A DNA stretch of 64,000 nucleotides from Mortierella alpina (lineage: Eukaryota > Mortierellomycota > Mortierellomycetes > Mortierellales > Mortierellaceae): NCBI GenBank assembly GCA_029449245.1, contig JANATF010000008.1, positions 1,798,001-1,862,000 of the forward strand. The letters are read 5' to 3'. The notes below the pieces were generated by a model. It was not told the DNA's origin, searched no databases, and saw nothing but the letters and a program-made list of their open reading frames with translations. The stretch's first letter is position 1, and each line of letters begins with the position of its first letter. The position numbers and the translations under genes are program-made. Positions 43,347 through 53,458 of the stretch are shown one piece after another.

Positions 43347-45050
43347 TCAGTCCATGCCAAGATCAAGTTGATACATCTCCAACAGAATTTCATCAGCTCT
43401 CACTTGGACACAGTGTCGTCTGTAATAACAACTCTCTCTTGAACTGGCGGATGGACCGTCATTAGGATAGAACCCATCGGGCTCAAGACTTCTCATGGGC
43501 TTCAGGTCACTGTCTTTGCTCTGCTCTATGATTCGACTGATGCTGCCTTCGGCTATCTCCTGTGATGTTTTTACAACACTAATGCGTCTGCTGTTGTCCA
43601 TGCCTTCCCAGGGCGACGAGGGTGAGGGTGAAGGTGAGAAGGAGATCGATGCTGGAATGCATGTACACTCCAAACCCCCCGAGTCAACGGAGGATGCAGC
43701 GCTGTGACCATGGCTCTTGCTGAAGCACATTCCTGTAATCAACCGCCGTCGACTAAACGCTGCGCATCGTCGCATAACGATCACAAGACCATCGGACGAT
43801 CCAAGGACCATGGCCTCGCACGGAATCTCCTGTGCCCAGTACGGTGACTGGAACCAGAACCGCATATGGGCGATCATGTTGCTCGACTTTGCCACGTCTG
43901 TCTGCTCCACGAATGAGGCCAGGTCGTCGGCTCGCACGTATACCAGAAACGGCTTTCCAGTCATTTCCTCAGAGTCGATGTGAAGGATAGACTCACATGA
44001 GGGCGATGCGTACATGACCCCAAGAGTGCGAGAGAATCGGTTCAAGATAAGGCAGACCCGCGGTTCGGGATCCAGTCCATCAGGATTCCACGTGTTGGCC
44101 TTGAAAGCCTTGTGGTGGCGTCGGATACGCTCGTACTCCTATACAATATAAGATGTGCAGGAAACAATTATTGGTCCACATGCATCTTTGAATTCCTTCA
44201 GCTGCAGTTAAATCATTCTGAATGGGACGGGTGGATAAACCGGTAAATCCTATGCTACTATACCTGCTTCCTTGGCTCAACAACACGGGTCATTGCAGCA
44301 GAGAAAGACCTGTTCGGGTTGTCTATGGGTACATGTATATAGGAATAGCTGGGATTATGAGGTGCTCACATTGTTCCTTTTGCATAATTGTCTGCAATTT
44401 TAGGTCGGATCTCAGGTAGTTTTTTTTTTTTATGCGCGTGAGGCAAACTTTTTGAGTGTCCCTGACCAAGTTGAGAGCGGTGATCGTCAAATACGGAGAA
44501 GGGGGGTCAACCATTGGAGAACGTCTTGACAAGGGAAATGGGAGGATTATTTTTTAAGGTACTAAGGCTCCTACAGTCATGCAAGGGGGAGATTGTGGTC
44601 CTTTTACCAAGGAAATAAAAAACTATCGACTACCTTTCTCTTCTTTCAAGTAATTCTGCCTGAAATAGGAGGATTTTTTTTTTGGGGCCCAGGCGAATTT
44701 TGATGCCCTCACGACGACTTACATGTGCTAATGTCCGCGTCTAAGACCGTATTGCAACAGACCACGAACTCGTAACAGATGCTGGAGACTACGCTGACCA
44801 ATTCTACTACGCCATCCTTGCGACGTAGCCGAACGATCGCCTGCGTGGCAGCCATGTCGTTCAGGATGTGTTCTTGATGAATTATTCTGGCCGCTGGAAT
44901 ATCGTCCTGGCATAGGAGGTCATAGCCCCGCTTGCCTATAAGCTCGTCAGGCGACCAGCCTAGGCAGTCTTCTACAGATACGGATGCCCAAAGAAAGTGG
45001 GCCTCTGGGCTCAAATCGTGAAACGATATAAAGCCGTTTGTTATGACCAT
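43347..45050 (-). CDS. Two-PAS-domain protein, copy G
   Basis: Exons are 45050-44723 (328 nt), 44322-44264 (59 nt) and 44138-43347 (392 residues). Intron 1 is the longest of the family (400 nt). PAS-A reads MVITNGFISFHDLSPEAHFL, then SVEDCLGWSPDELIGKRGYD and LRRKDGVV. The linker is NPNRSFSAAMTRVVEPRKQ. PAS-B starts RVCLILNRFSRTLGVMYASP, with GKPFLVYVRADDLASF and HMRFWFQSPYWAQEIPCEAM. The tail has a Ser/Pro-rich stretch, SISRIIEQSKDSDLKPM and YYRRHCVQVRADE. It belongs with F, H and I in the 328-nt exon 1 subgroup. No lesion is seen. Confidence 0.82.
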
Positions 45051-46020
45051 TATATATGCAATAAACGAGTGAGTGAAAGAAGAAAGAGGTGAGGGAAAGA
45101 TGGCAGACAGAGAGAAAGGGCGATACTGGGAGGGGGAGGAGGAGGTAGAGTATGTATATACACGGGTAACACAGCTTGCCTAGGGGGTTGTAAGATATGC
45201 AGTACAAGACAGAGAGGGCTTTGAGCAATTGCTGGTTGAAAAGCAACTACATGGAGCAAAGAGATTGCAGATGATGACCGGAATGAATGCAGAGTGGATG
45301 GGGGAAGTTTGGAACAGACGCTGGAATCCTTTTCTCGATCAATCATCGGTTGTCAATCGCCAATTAGCCAATGTTCGCGAAGGATGAGTGAAGTAGCCAA
45401 TTATCAATTAGATGTGTGAAGGATCAGCATCAGGTTGATTGGGCACTGAGTGCAGAGAGCAAACGCAATTGGAAAAAGAAAAAAAAAAAGGTTGCCGCTT
45501 TTATCCTTGCATGGCATGGGCCATGCTCGCAGGCGATGCGGTCGTACGATCTACGCGACAGCGGCAAGCGAAGGGGCAGTGCGCGACGCGAAGACATGCT
45601 TCGAGCACTCTTATTTGACGGCTAAAATTACAGGTGTCTCGGACCGGCGTTTGCCTTCTGCAACGGGCGAAAATGTCCTTTGAGCCACGCTGCTGGTAGA
45701 AGTCTGCAGCTGCAAAACTATCTCCCGGCGGTTTTCCCGGGTACCAGTGTTACGTGCATAGCTTTATTCCAAGGATCCTAGTATTGGGGCGATCATTCTT
45801 AATGGGTCGAATCAAATGTCCCTCTCCTCGTAGACTAGGAGCAAAGACACTTAATGCACTTACACTATCGCCTGAGAAAACTCGTTCCAGGAAAACTAGG
45901 ACTTGAACGGATGTAGGGAGAGGAACAGCACCAGGAGCAGACACGGACAGGAGAAGGAACCCCTCCCCCAAAACAACATTGGCCCATCAACGTCTGATCG
46001 TGCATTAATTGCCCGCGGTG
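45051..46020. other. Intergenic region between copies H and G
   Basis: Purine-rich (+ strand) sequence at 45070-45150 precedes copy G, matching the CT-rich 5' flanks of other copies. No gene or PAS relic is seen in the rest. Confidence 0.45.
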
Positions 46021-47678
46021 CTAAGTGGTTTGCCAACATATCGTCGCTTCATGGTCGTCATCAAGTACATGACCCTCATTGCTATCCGTACGGCTATGGT
46101 GTCTCATGATGCTCATTCCTGGAGGTAATGCCGTAGTGCTCTCCACAAGATCCGGGTTCTCGGGCTGCAATGGCATCAACGGCTTTAGATCGTCATGTCC
46201 ATCCAGCTCAATAATGCGCTTGATGCTGCCCATAGAAATGGTTGTCGTCGATGTGATCCTTGATTCCTCGCTATTTTCACTAACACTCATGCACTCAAAA
46301 CCGTCTATGCAGTTGTCGTTCGAAAAAGGAGAGTCTGAAAGTGGCGACCGCGATAGCGATGTCGAAACAGAGGACGAGGGTGTTGGGTACAAGAACTTGC
46401 CAGACTCTTTGAACGATGGCGGACTTGGGTACCATTTTCGGTGTGGGTTCACACTTCCAATCAAACGCCTGCGAACAAACGGAAGACACCGCCGCATGAC
46501 CACCACCATCCCGTCTGGGGTCCCGAACAGCATGGCCTCACATGGTATCTCTTGAGCACAATTCGGTGACTGGAACCAGAATCGCATGTGCGTAATGACA
46601 TTGGATGCTTTGGCCACCTGAACCTGTTCCACAAACGCGGCCAAATCATCGGCTCGGATATAACACAAGAACGGATTGCCAACGATCTTCTCTGCGTTAA
46701 TGTGAAGGATGAACTCGCATGAAGGTGACGCGTACAACACACCAAGGGCTCGAGAGAATCGGTTCAGGATCATGCACACACGAGGTTCCGGCTCAAGACC
46801 ACTCGGGTCCCAGGTGTTTGCCTTGAACGCCTTGTGATGCCGATGGAGGCGATCGAACACCTAAATAAAAAAACAAATTGTCGTTTGGTGATTACGTTTT
46901 CCATCAGAGCTGAAATCAGCTGAGGTCAGGGTCAGGGTCAGGGTCAGCCTGTGTAAAAGATAACCAATTTTACCTTTTGCTTGGGCTCCACGAGGCGGGT
47001 CATGGCAGCGGAATGGGATCTGATCTGCCTGTCTGTCAGAAGTTCGAGGTTTAAGAGGTGTGTCGATAAACAGCATAAGCACTCGTAACGCACTATAGTA
47101 TGCCTTTTCATGCAAACTTTGAACTTCGAAAGGCATATGATGTTAAAAAGGGTAAGAACAATGAGGAGTTGGGCACGGAGGAGTAAAAAAATATCCCATC
47201 AAAAGCAGAGCAAGGGGGCTGAAGGGATCACTTGTCCTTTTCGGGCAAACGAGCCAGCTCTTCACGATTTTTATACCGCTCCTGAACGTAAAGGGGAGAA
47301 GTGCATAAAGCCATGGTACGAGACGTTTTGTTTGTTGTGGAAAGACTCACATGTGCTATCACTGGCCTCCATGACTGTGCAACATACGACAAGGAACTCA
47401 TAGCAGATACTAAAGACAGCGTTCAGCATTACTGAGCCGTTGTGCTTGTGCCTGAACCGGACAACTACTTGACTCGCAACCAAATCGTTCAACATGTGCT
47501 CCTGATGAGTGACCTTGGCGACAGCAACATCATCCTTGATCAGCATGTCGTAGCTGGATACGCCGATGAGCTCATCTGGTGTGAATCCGATGCAGTCTTC
47601 AACGGATGGAGACAACCAGAGATACCTGGCAGCCGGTGTCAAGTCGTTGAAAGCAATAAAGCTATTGGCTTCAACCAT
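46021..47678 (-). CDS. Two-PAS-domain protein, copy H
   Basis: Exons are 47678-47351 (328 nt), 47032-46974 (59 nt) and 46860-46021; at 408 residues it is the longest copy. PAS-A reads MVEANSFIAFNDLTPAARYL, then SVEDCIGFTPDELIGVSSYD. The linker ends HSAAMTRLVEPKQK. PAS-B has CMILNRFSRALGVLYASPSC, IVGNPFLCYIRADDLAAF and FWFQSPNCAQEIPCEAMLFG. A Ser/Pro-rich spacer of about 80 residues follows, then SIKRIIELDGHDDLKPLMP and a His/Asp-rich end. Intron 2 contains a GGGTCA repeat. It has the best-preserved PAS-B by my reading, and no defects are visible. Confidence 0.82.
46922..46948. repeat. GGGTCA hexamer repeat in intron 2 of copy H
   Basis: GGTCAGGGTCAGGGTCAGGG-type repeats (four units) lie in the second intron. 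The unit is G-rich on the non-coding strand and resembles, but is not, the TTAGGG telomere repeat. Confidence 0.7.
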
Positions 47679-48120
47679 GATGCAAAGGTGAGAAGTGTAA
47701 GACGAGAGGTCGCACTACGTGCGTGCGTACGCGAAGGCGAGTAGAGGAGCAGGGAGTGAGCAAGGCGAGAGCAGTAAGGAAAGTGAAGGAGTCAGGGGGG
47801 AGGGGGGGGTGAGAGAAAGGAAGAGGCAAGTTGATGAAGTGCTCCAGTAGAGTTCTTAAAGGGCTCTGTGCGAGGCTGTAACGCGATACGATACTTAATG
47901 GGTATGGTTTAAGCCAGTTGGACGCGCCATGCTAGCTCGAAATAGTGCTTTGGAGCTGACAGAAAGCGAGGAAGGAGCTATAAAGTCCACCAACAAGCAC
48001 ATGCTCGGTCGTCAAGCTGAGTACCTTGGAAGTCACGACAGGAGGTCCGTGCATCTGAACCATCCTTGCCGAAGCCAGGCGAGTGGCAGTGAGTGATATC
48101 CTCTCATACTAATAATACTA
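47679..48120. other. Intergenic region between copies I and H
   Basis: G-rich and GA-rich sequence (+ strand, 47760-47830) forms the CT-rich 5' flank of copy H. No coding feature is seen. Confidence 0.45.
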
Positions 48121-49425
48121 TCACTTTATCTCACGATATACAGGTGCAGAAATGTACGAGTCGTCAACATCAAGCTCCATTACATCTTCCCCATCGTCTC
48201 CATCTTCTCCTAGCTCTTCTTCGACTTCGTTCAGCTCTATGATCCGTCGGAATTTCCCTAACGTCGGTGGCGAGTCGACAAGGTCGCCTTCAGTCAAATG
48301 ACGATCCATCGATGGTGGTGAAGGTGAGACAGACGCTGAACAAGAAGACCACCCGAATTGTGAATCCAAGGAACCAGCCGGGTACGATCCCCATCGCTGC
48401 TGATGCTTCCTAGTATCATAATGCCCCATGCTCCCAATCAACCGCCTCCTGACAAAAGGTCTGCAGAGTTGCATGATGAGCACCAATCCGTCTGAAGTTC
48501 CTACAAGCAGGGCCTCACAAGGTATCTCCTGAGGCCTGTGTGGCGATTGGAACCAAAACCGTATGTGGCTAAGGAGGTTGGTCAACTTTGCCACATCCAT
48601 ATTCTCGACGAACGAGGCTAGGTCGTCGGCTCGAATGAAGAGTAGAAAAGGTTTGCCTTCGATTTCTTGCGCATCAACGTGTAGAAGGAGCTCACAGGAA
48701 AGTGACGCGTACAGCACATCGAGGCTGCGAGTGAACCGGTTCAAGATAACGCACACACGCGGCTCCAACAGTAGACCACTGGTATCCCACGTACCCGCTT
48801 TGAAGGCAGTGCGGTGGCGCCGAAGCCTGTCAAATTGCTGATGATACAGGGCACGGATACATTAGGTCGCGGAGCAGGCTGACGTTGGCAAGCGAGGGGC
48901 TGGTCGCTATAAAGTGAAATAGTTTTCTCAATATACCTTTGACCTTGATGCCCTGTTGAAGGTTAGGGATGCATTGTGCTGCAGCTTAGCCATGTCTAGG
49001 GGTACGAAAAAAAAAGAAACCAGAAACCAGAAAACAGAGTTTGCGTAAGCGGGTTTGGCCGGTGGTTAAGCTCTATGCATGCTCGGAGATGGCTTACAGG
49101 TCGTATTGTCGGCCTCTAGTACTATAACACAGCAGGCGATGAAATCATGGCAGGTGCTGTATACGACCTCGACCAGAGTCCTGCCGCCGTCCTTGCGCAG
49201 ATACCCAAGAATAGCCTGAGAGGCGACAAAGTCATTGAGAAGATGTTCTTGGTGGGAAGTACGGGTCACTTGAACATCTTCCTTGAACAAGAAGTTGTAG
49301 GCTGTATTGCCAACCACCTCGTCTGGAGCATATCCTAGGCAGTCCTCGATGGAATTCGAGGCTCACAGAACAATGGCTTCTGGGGTTAGATCAGAAAAAT
49401 AGATGAAGCTTGCTGCCGGGATCAT
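48121..49425 (-). pseudogene. Two-PAS gene, copy I (one in-frame TGA)
   Basis: Exon 1 is 49425-49098 (328 nt), exon 2 is 48995-48937 (59 nt) and exon 3 is 48837-48121. Everything is in frame except a TGA at 49365-49363, at the position of the Trp that is invariant in the other copies (LW-S/A-SPS). It is thus a single TGG to TGA change at about codon 21. PAS-B is well kept (CELLLHVDAQEIEGKPFLLF, HIRFWFQSPHRPQEIPCEAL), and the tail has RRIIELNEVEEELGEDGDD. The 59-nt exon 2 keeps length and phase, but its peptide (MAKLQHNASLTFNRASRSK) is unlike the others. This is a young pseudogene unless translation restarts downstream or the base is an error. Confidence 0.75.
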
Positions 49426-49497
49426 TCATGCATTCATGAAGGAAAAGGAAGAAATGGCGAGTCTACGTGGTTTTGTGCGCGTGTACGTGTGTGAGAC

Positions 49498-49513
49498 AGA
49501 GAGAGAGAAAGAG

Positions 49514-49602
<89 letters not shown>

Positions 49603-49605
49603 GAG
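49498..49605. repeat. (GA)n dinucleotide microsatellite
   Basis: About 100 bases of nearly pure GA repeat (+ strand) lie 75 bases upstream of the copy I ATG. On the coding strand this is a (CT)n tract, the longest simple repeat in the window. Confidence 0.9.
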
Positions 49606-49883
49606 AAAGAGAGAGTGGAGCAGAGAGAAAGGGAAAGAGGGTGCTGTAAGTGTCTGTGAGTATATGCGATGCGGAAAGGAAGGATGGCATCGAGATTGCT
49701 GTTCCAGGCCATCATTTTTCAAGTGGGCCTGTGCGGTAAAGATGGAAACTAGACCCGGGGAAACGACGATTTGACGCATACGCACTGTCCGCACAGTAGA
49801 CCTGCCTTACACGAGAAATATGCAAGCTGCAATTGCATGCTCTCTGGTAGAACTACTACTGTAACTGTAGCTTTTATTTTCTT

Positions 49884-50384
49884 TTACTTGTACTCGCAGC
49901 TAATGGTCGTGGCATAGCCCAAGTCCTTGACACAGCGTCTGAACTTGCCCTCCTGGTCAATATGAAGATTGCAGCCCTGAACGGCGTCATCTTGAGCACC
50001 ACCCGAGTTGCTGAGACAGCAGTTCGACACCTTGGACCGATCGATCTTGAACCCTTCAATCGTGCACGCAGACATGTCATCCGGGTGTTGAGGAGCTGGG
50101 ATCTTGTCATCGTCCTGGGCAGAGCAATCCACCGAGGTGGCAAAGCCGAGATTCTTGACACATTTGCGGAAGGAGCCCTCTCGGTTGCCGGGGAGCGTGC
50201 AATCAAGTCCTCCACTCGGGGCCGACGTGTCGGATCCACCCATGTTGGACAGGCAGCAGTCGCCAATCTTGCTGTAGCTGGGCTTGAATCCTTGGACGTT
50301 GCACTTGGTGTTTCCGTCAGAGTTTGAGGGCGCGGCCGCGACGACAGAGAGGAGAGCTGCGATGGTGATGAAAGCGATCTTCAT
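49884..50384 (-). CDS. Secreted protein with two six-cysteine domains
   Basis: A single exon of 166 residues. Residues 1-18 (MKIAFITIAALLSVVAAA) form a classic signal peptide. Two homologous domains of about 58 residues follow: one starts CNVQGFKPSYSKIGDCC and ends KNLGFATSVDC, the other starts CTIEGFKIDRSKVSNCC and ends KDLGYATTISC. Each has six Cys in the pattern C-x(13)-CC-x(n)-C-x(n)-C-x(n)-C, presumably three disulfides. A charged linker (DDDKIPAPQHPDD) joins them. The family is not recognised. The size, secretion signal and cysteine density fit a small secreted cysteine-rich (effector-like or cell-wall) protein. A TATA box lies about 90 bases upstream of the ATG. Confidence 0.8.
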   Translation of the reverse strand: MKIAFITIAALLSVVAAAPSNSDGNTKCNVQGFKPSYSKIGDCCLSNMGGSDTSAPSGGLDCTLPGNREGSFRKCVKNLGFATSVDCSAQDDDKIPAPQHPDDMSACTIEGFKIDRSKVSNCCLSNSGGAQDDAVQGCNLHIDQEGKFRRCVKDLGYATTISCEYK

Positions 50385-51023
50385 ATTGGCTGTTGGATAG
50401 TAGTGGTAGTGGTGGTGGTAGTGGTTGTGAGATATTGTTGGATATGGAGAAAAAGTGGACGATGGCCACCCTACTTATATACGTCCCATTTGTTTGTTAT
50501 GACATCAAGTTCTATTTTCAAAGGTGTGCGCTAGATCAAAGACGCAACTCTGGGATCTGGGTAGGACTATCCTCCGTTCCACTAGTGGAGGCGCCCAGTC
50601 GAAAATCGGATGTGGCGTAGGCCCTGTCTGCTATTTTGGTCGTGAAAATCTTAAACAGGCATTTCGCAAGCCGTTCTTGAAAGTTCAAATCAAGGGCGTA
50701 CACCACGGGTTGAGGCAGTCGATCTGCTCAAGCGTCGTTGTCTACAGCCCGGGAAGAGAAATACCTCAACGGTGGGGACTGGCGTATGCAACAGACACCT
50801 GTGCCAAGTCATTCCTTCAAATAGCTACGCCGAACCCATCCCATGTTTTCAAAGTATGTTCCACTGCACTGCCCTGGTACACCCAGCACAAGAGACGGGA
50901 AAATATGGTGTAAAATCACATTCGTAGACACACAGTACACCATATTCGTACAACGCCTGAGAGAGTGAGCTGAGTGTCGAGACGAATGATATTGCAAAGA
51001 AATTGGTGAGTGCAACTTGAAAT
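50385..51023. other. Intergenic region
   Basis: This contains the promoter of the secreted protein gene (with TGG/TAG triplet repeats near 50395-50430) and the 3' flank of the DDT/WHIM gene. No gene is supported. Confidence 0.45.
50474..50481 (-). promoter_or_regulatory. TATA box of the secreted cysteine-rich protein
   Basis: TATATAAG on the minus strand lies about 90 bases before the ATG at 50384. It is the clearest TATA element in the window and would fit a strongly regulated gene. Confidence 0.5.
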
Positions 51024-53303
51024 CTAAGCTGTTGCAGGCTGCATCTCTACATCAGTTGCGTCTTCTGCTACAGGTGGTGCCGGTGTCGTTGTCGTCGACT
51101 TCGACTCGAGCGCAGGAATTTCTACTGCCGCAAACAGAACGCTGCTTCCATTCAACATATTTGTCTCGACCCGATGATGGTCGCCATCGCGATCGCTCTC
51201 CACCTGTCCATGATCACTCACCCATCCTCCAGTCCTTTTCAGCACAGCGGCGTCTTCCGCTTCCTGATCCTCTTCCTCTGCGTCGCCAACGCGCGTTCGC
51301 TGGAGCGCCACCCGAATCGATGTGTCAGAATCATGACCCACACTGGAACGTGCACTCGATGCGGCCTCGACCGATTCACTCCGCTCCAACGGCTGAGCTT
51401 GATTTTGATCTGGATATAGATCCGTGCCATGCGAGGATTGAGACTGCTCCCCTGTTGTCTGTGGTGCCGACACATCTTCGCTGTCATCGCCTAACCTCCT
51501 ACGACTCGAGGGTCTCCGGTACATTGCAAATTCATCCTCATCCTCGAAATCCTCTTCATCGTCAAACGTATATTTGGGCGCGTTGATGCGATTCGAAGAC
51601 CTTGTCCTCGTGGTCCTCGTGGCGGCGATTTGATGTAACTCTGCAAGTCGGTGCATCCGCTTCTCCAGTCGCTCTTGTTTCTATTAGTAGTTGGGGTTCG
51701 GTTAAAAAAAGAAATCGGTACATGTACATTTGCTTGTTTGTTGGGTCGCGGCGTTTATCTTTTTCAAAGATACCCACACACTCACACACAAACTCACACA
51801 CAGGTCGAGAGGTAGAGATACTTACCAATTTGTTCTGGAGTATTCTTTCTTCCATCGGCTCGATGATCTCTGTGCTAATACGTTCTCGCAGCGCCCTTTC
51901 TGCCTTGTAACTCGTTCCTTTGAACGAATCCGCCAACACCTTCAACTCCTCAATAGTACTGGCAACCGTCTCCCATTCATTATTTTTCTTCTTGGCACTC
52001 TTGGTCTCTCTGTACACCCTGAGTGTTCCCTCTATGCCAAATCAACAAAAAAAAGGCACATTCCGACCACGGTGAGTTTGATGCGCGTCCATGAAATCAA
52101 TCACTACCTTACAGAAGTCAAACACGCAGTATATATTTTCAACAAAAGCGGGAGACAGTTCCCGGCATATATCATTACCTCCAAAATACCAGTACACCCT
52201 CCGAGACTGATCCGTCCCGAATGGCTCGACGACGTAATGCCTGTTATCCTGCTCAATGCCCTGTCGAATGATCGTGCCCTCCTGGAGCACCCAATCGACC
52301 AGCGCTCTCAGCAGCTGAATCCTGTCAGGCGAAGGGATGTTGTAATAATTGTTGTAGAATCTCAGCGGGTTGACATCGTACTCTAGCTCCCCTGTCTTCT
52401 GCTTGGCGTCCAGTGTTTCCATCAGTACCTTTTGCCAAGTCTGTGCACTGGAAGAGCAATGGAGAGTACTGTTAACAATCTAACTTTGACGAGGTGGGTA
52501 TTACGTCACTCCTGCCTGACCGCGTGCAATGACTTACTCGACAGCCTTCTTGCGATTAAGCATGTTGGAGAGCAAGTTGGCGTGAATTTCTTCGATACAA
52601 GCATTCGAGGATGTAGCCTCCAGTCCTGCCTCCAAATCCTGAATGATCACATAACCAGCGCCCAAGCGAACAACATAAGTATAGAGAGAGAGAGAGAGAA
52701 AGAGAGAGATAGAGAGAAAAGAGGTCGAACGCGTCAGTCCAATTTTCTTGGTTGCATTTTTGGTGGCGATCCGTGTTAAACATAATCAAAGGCAGAAAAG
52801 TGCTGGATGACATGCAAAACTACAAAATACCTTACCTCTATTGAATACTCGTGCAGAGGGCAGGTCTGACGAAGCAAGGACCTGAACTTGGTCAGAAACC
52901 CATACACCAAAGCGATCTCCCAGCTCGAGGAGACCCCCGCCACAGGTGCACAAGTCGAGCGCCTAGACCGCTGTGGTTGTGATTCACTTCCGTTCGCATC
53001 CACCGTCGAGTTCTCATCCTCATCATCGTCATCCGAACCGCCGCTACTGAGAGAGTCTCCCGAGTCTGAGAGAGCAGGACTCAGGCTTCGGGAAGAAGAA
53101 GACGAAGAAAGGGACGACGACGACGAGGCCAGTGCGCGTTCCCGCTCTAGTTGCTCCTGCTCTTCCTTCTGCCTGGCAAGTTGCTCCATCCGCAAAGCGA
53201 TCTTTTGGCGTCGTTCTGCCTCCTTAGCCTCTGCCACCTCCTGCTCCTGCTGGCGGATGGCCGACTGGCGGGCAGAAGTGCGCATGGGACGAGTGGATGC
53301 CAT
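51024..53303 (-). CDS. DDT/WHIM-domain chromatin-remodelling factor
   Basis: Five exons join in frame: 53303-52836, 52638-52538, 52447-52179, 52031-51826 and 51680-51024 (566 residues). The N-terminus (MASTRPMRTSARQ) leads into a Glu/Arg/Gln coiled coil and a Ser/Asp-rich stretch. A DDT-like domain follows at about residues 135-190 (EIALVYGFLTKFRSLLR, then IEEIHANLLSNMLNRKKAV). A WHIM-type region is next (YYNIPSPDRIQLLRALVDWV, then RRVYWYFGGEGTLRVYRE). A helical region and an acidic/Arg-rich tail end the protein. These domains mark accessory subunits of ISWI-type nucleosome remodellers (RSF1/BAZ/CECR2-like). The exon 3/4 splice is supported by restoring the WYFG-RVYRE motif. An upstream ATG at 53375 is also open in frame. 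The partner ATPase is not in this window. Confidence 0.75.
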
Positions 53304-53458
53304 GTCGAGACAGATCTGAATAACGAGCGAATGAATTGGCGAGAGGTGAAGAGTGAAGAGTGAAGAGCCTGGCATTTTTCACGTACAGAGCACGTCACTT
53401 ATGGGGAGGACAATTTTTTTTTTATTTTCTGACAGGATTCTTTTGATCCTTAAACACA

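Noticed and set aside
42824-43393. 189-codon minus-strand ORF overlapping the 3' end of PAS copy G
   Set aside because: It overlaps a supported exon in another frame and has no homology that I can recognise or consistent composition.
46922-46948. Interstitial telomere repeat
   Set aside because: The unit is GGGTCA, not the fungal TTAGGG. Only four units are present, and they lie inside an intron.
49403-49774. Long Arg/Glu and Ser/Leu ORFs on both strands over the GA repeat
   Set aside because: They are translations of a (GA)n microsatellite in several frames, not proteins.
52042-52178. Continuation of the DDT/WHIM exon 3 past 52179
   Set aside because: The frame is open for a while, but splicing at the GTAATG donor restores the YWYFGG-RVYRE motif, while the read-through text does not fit the family.
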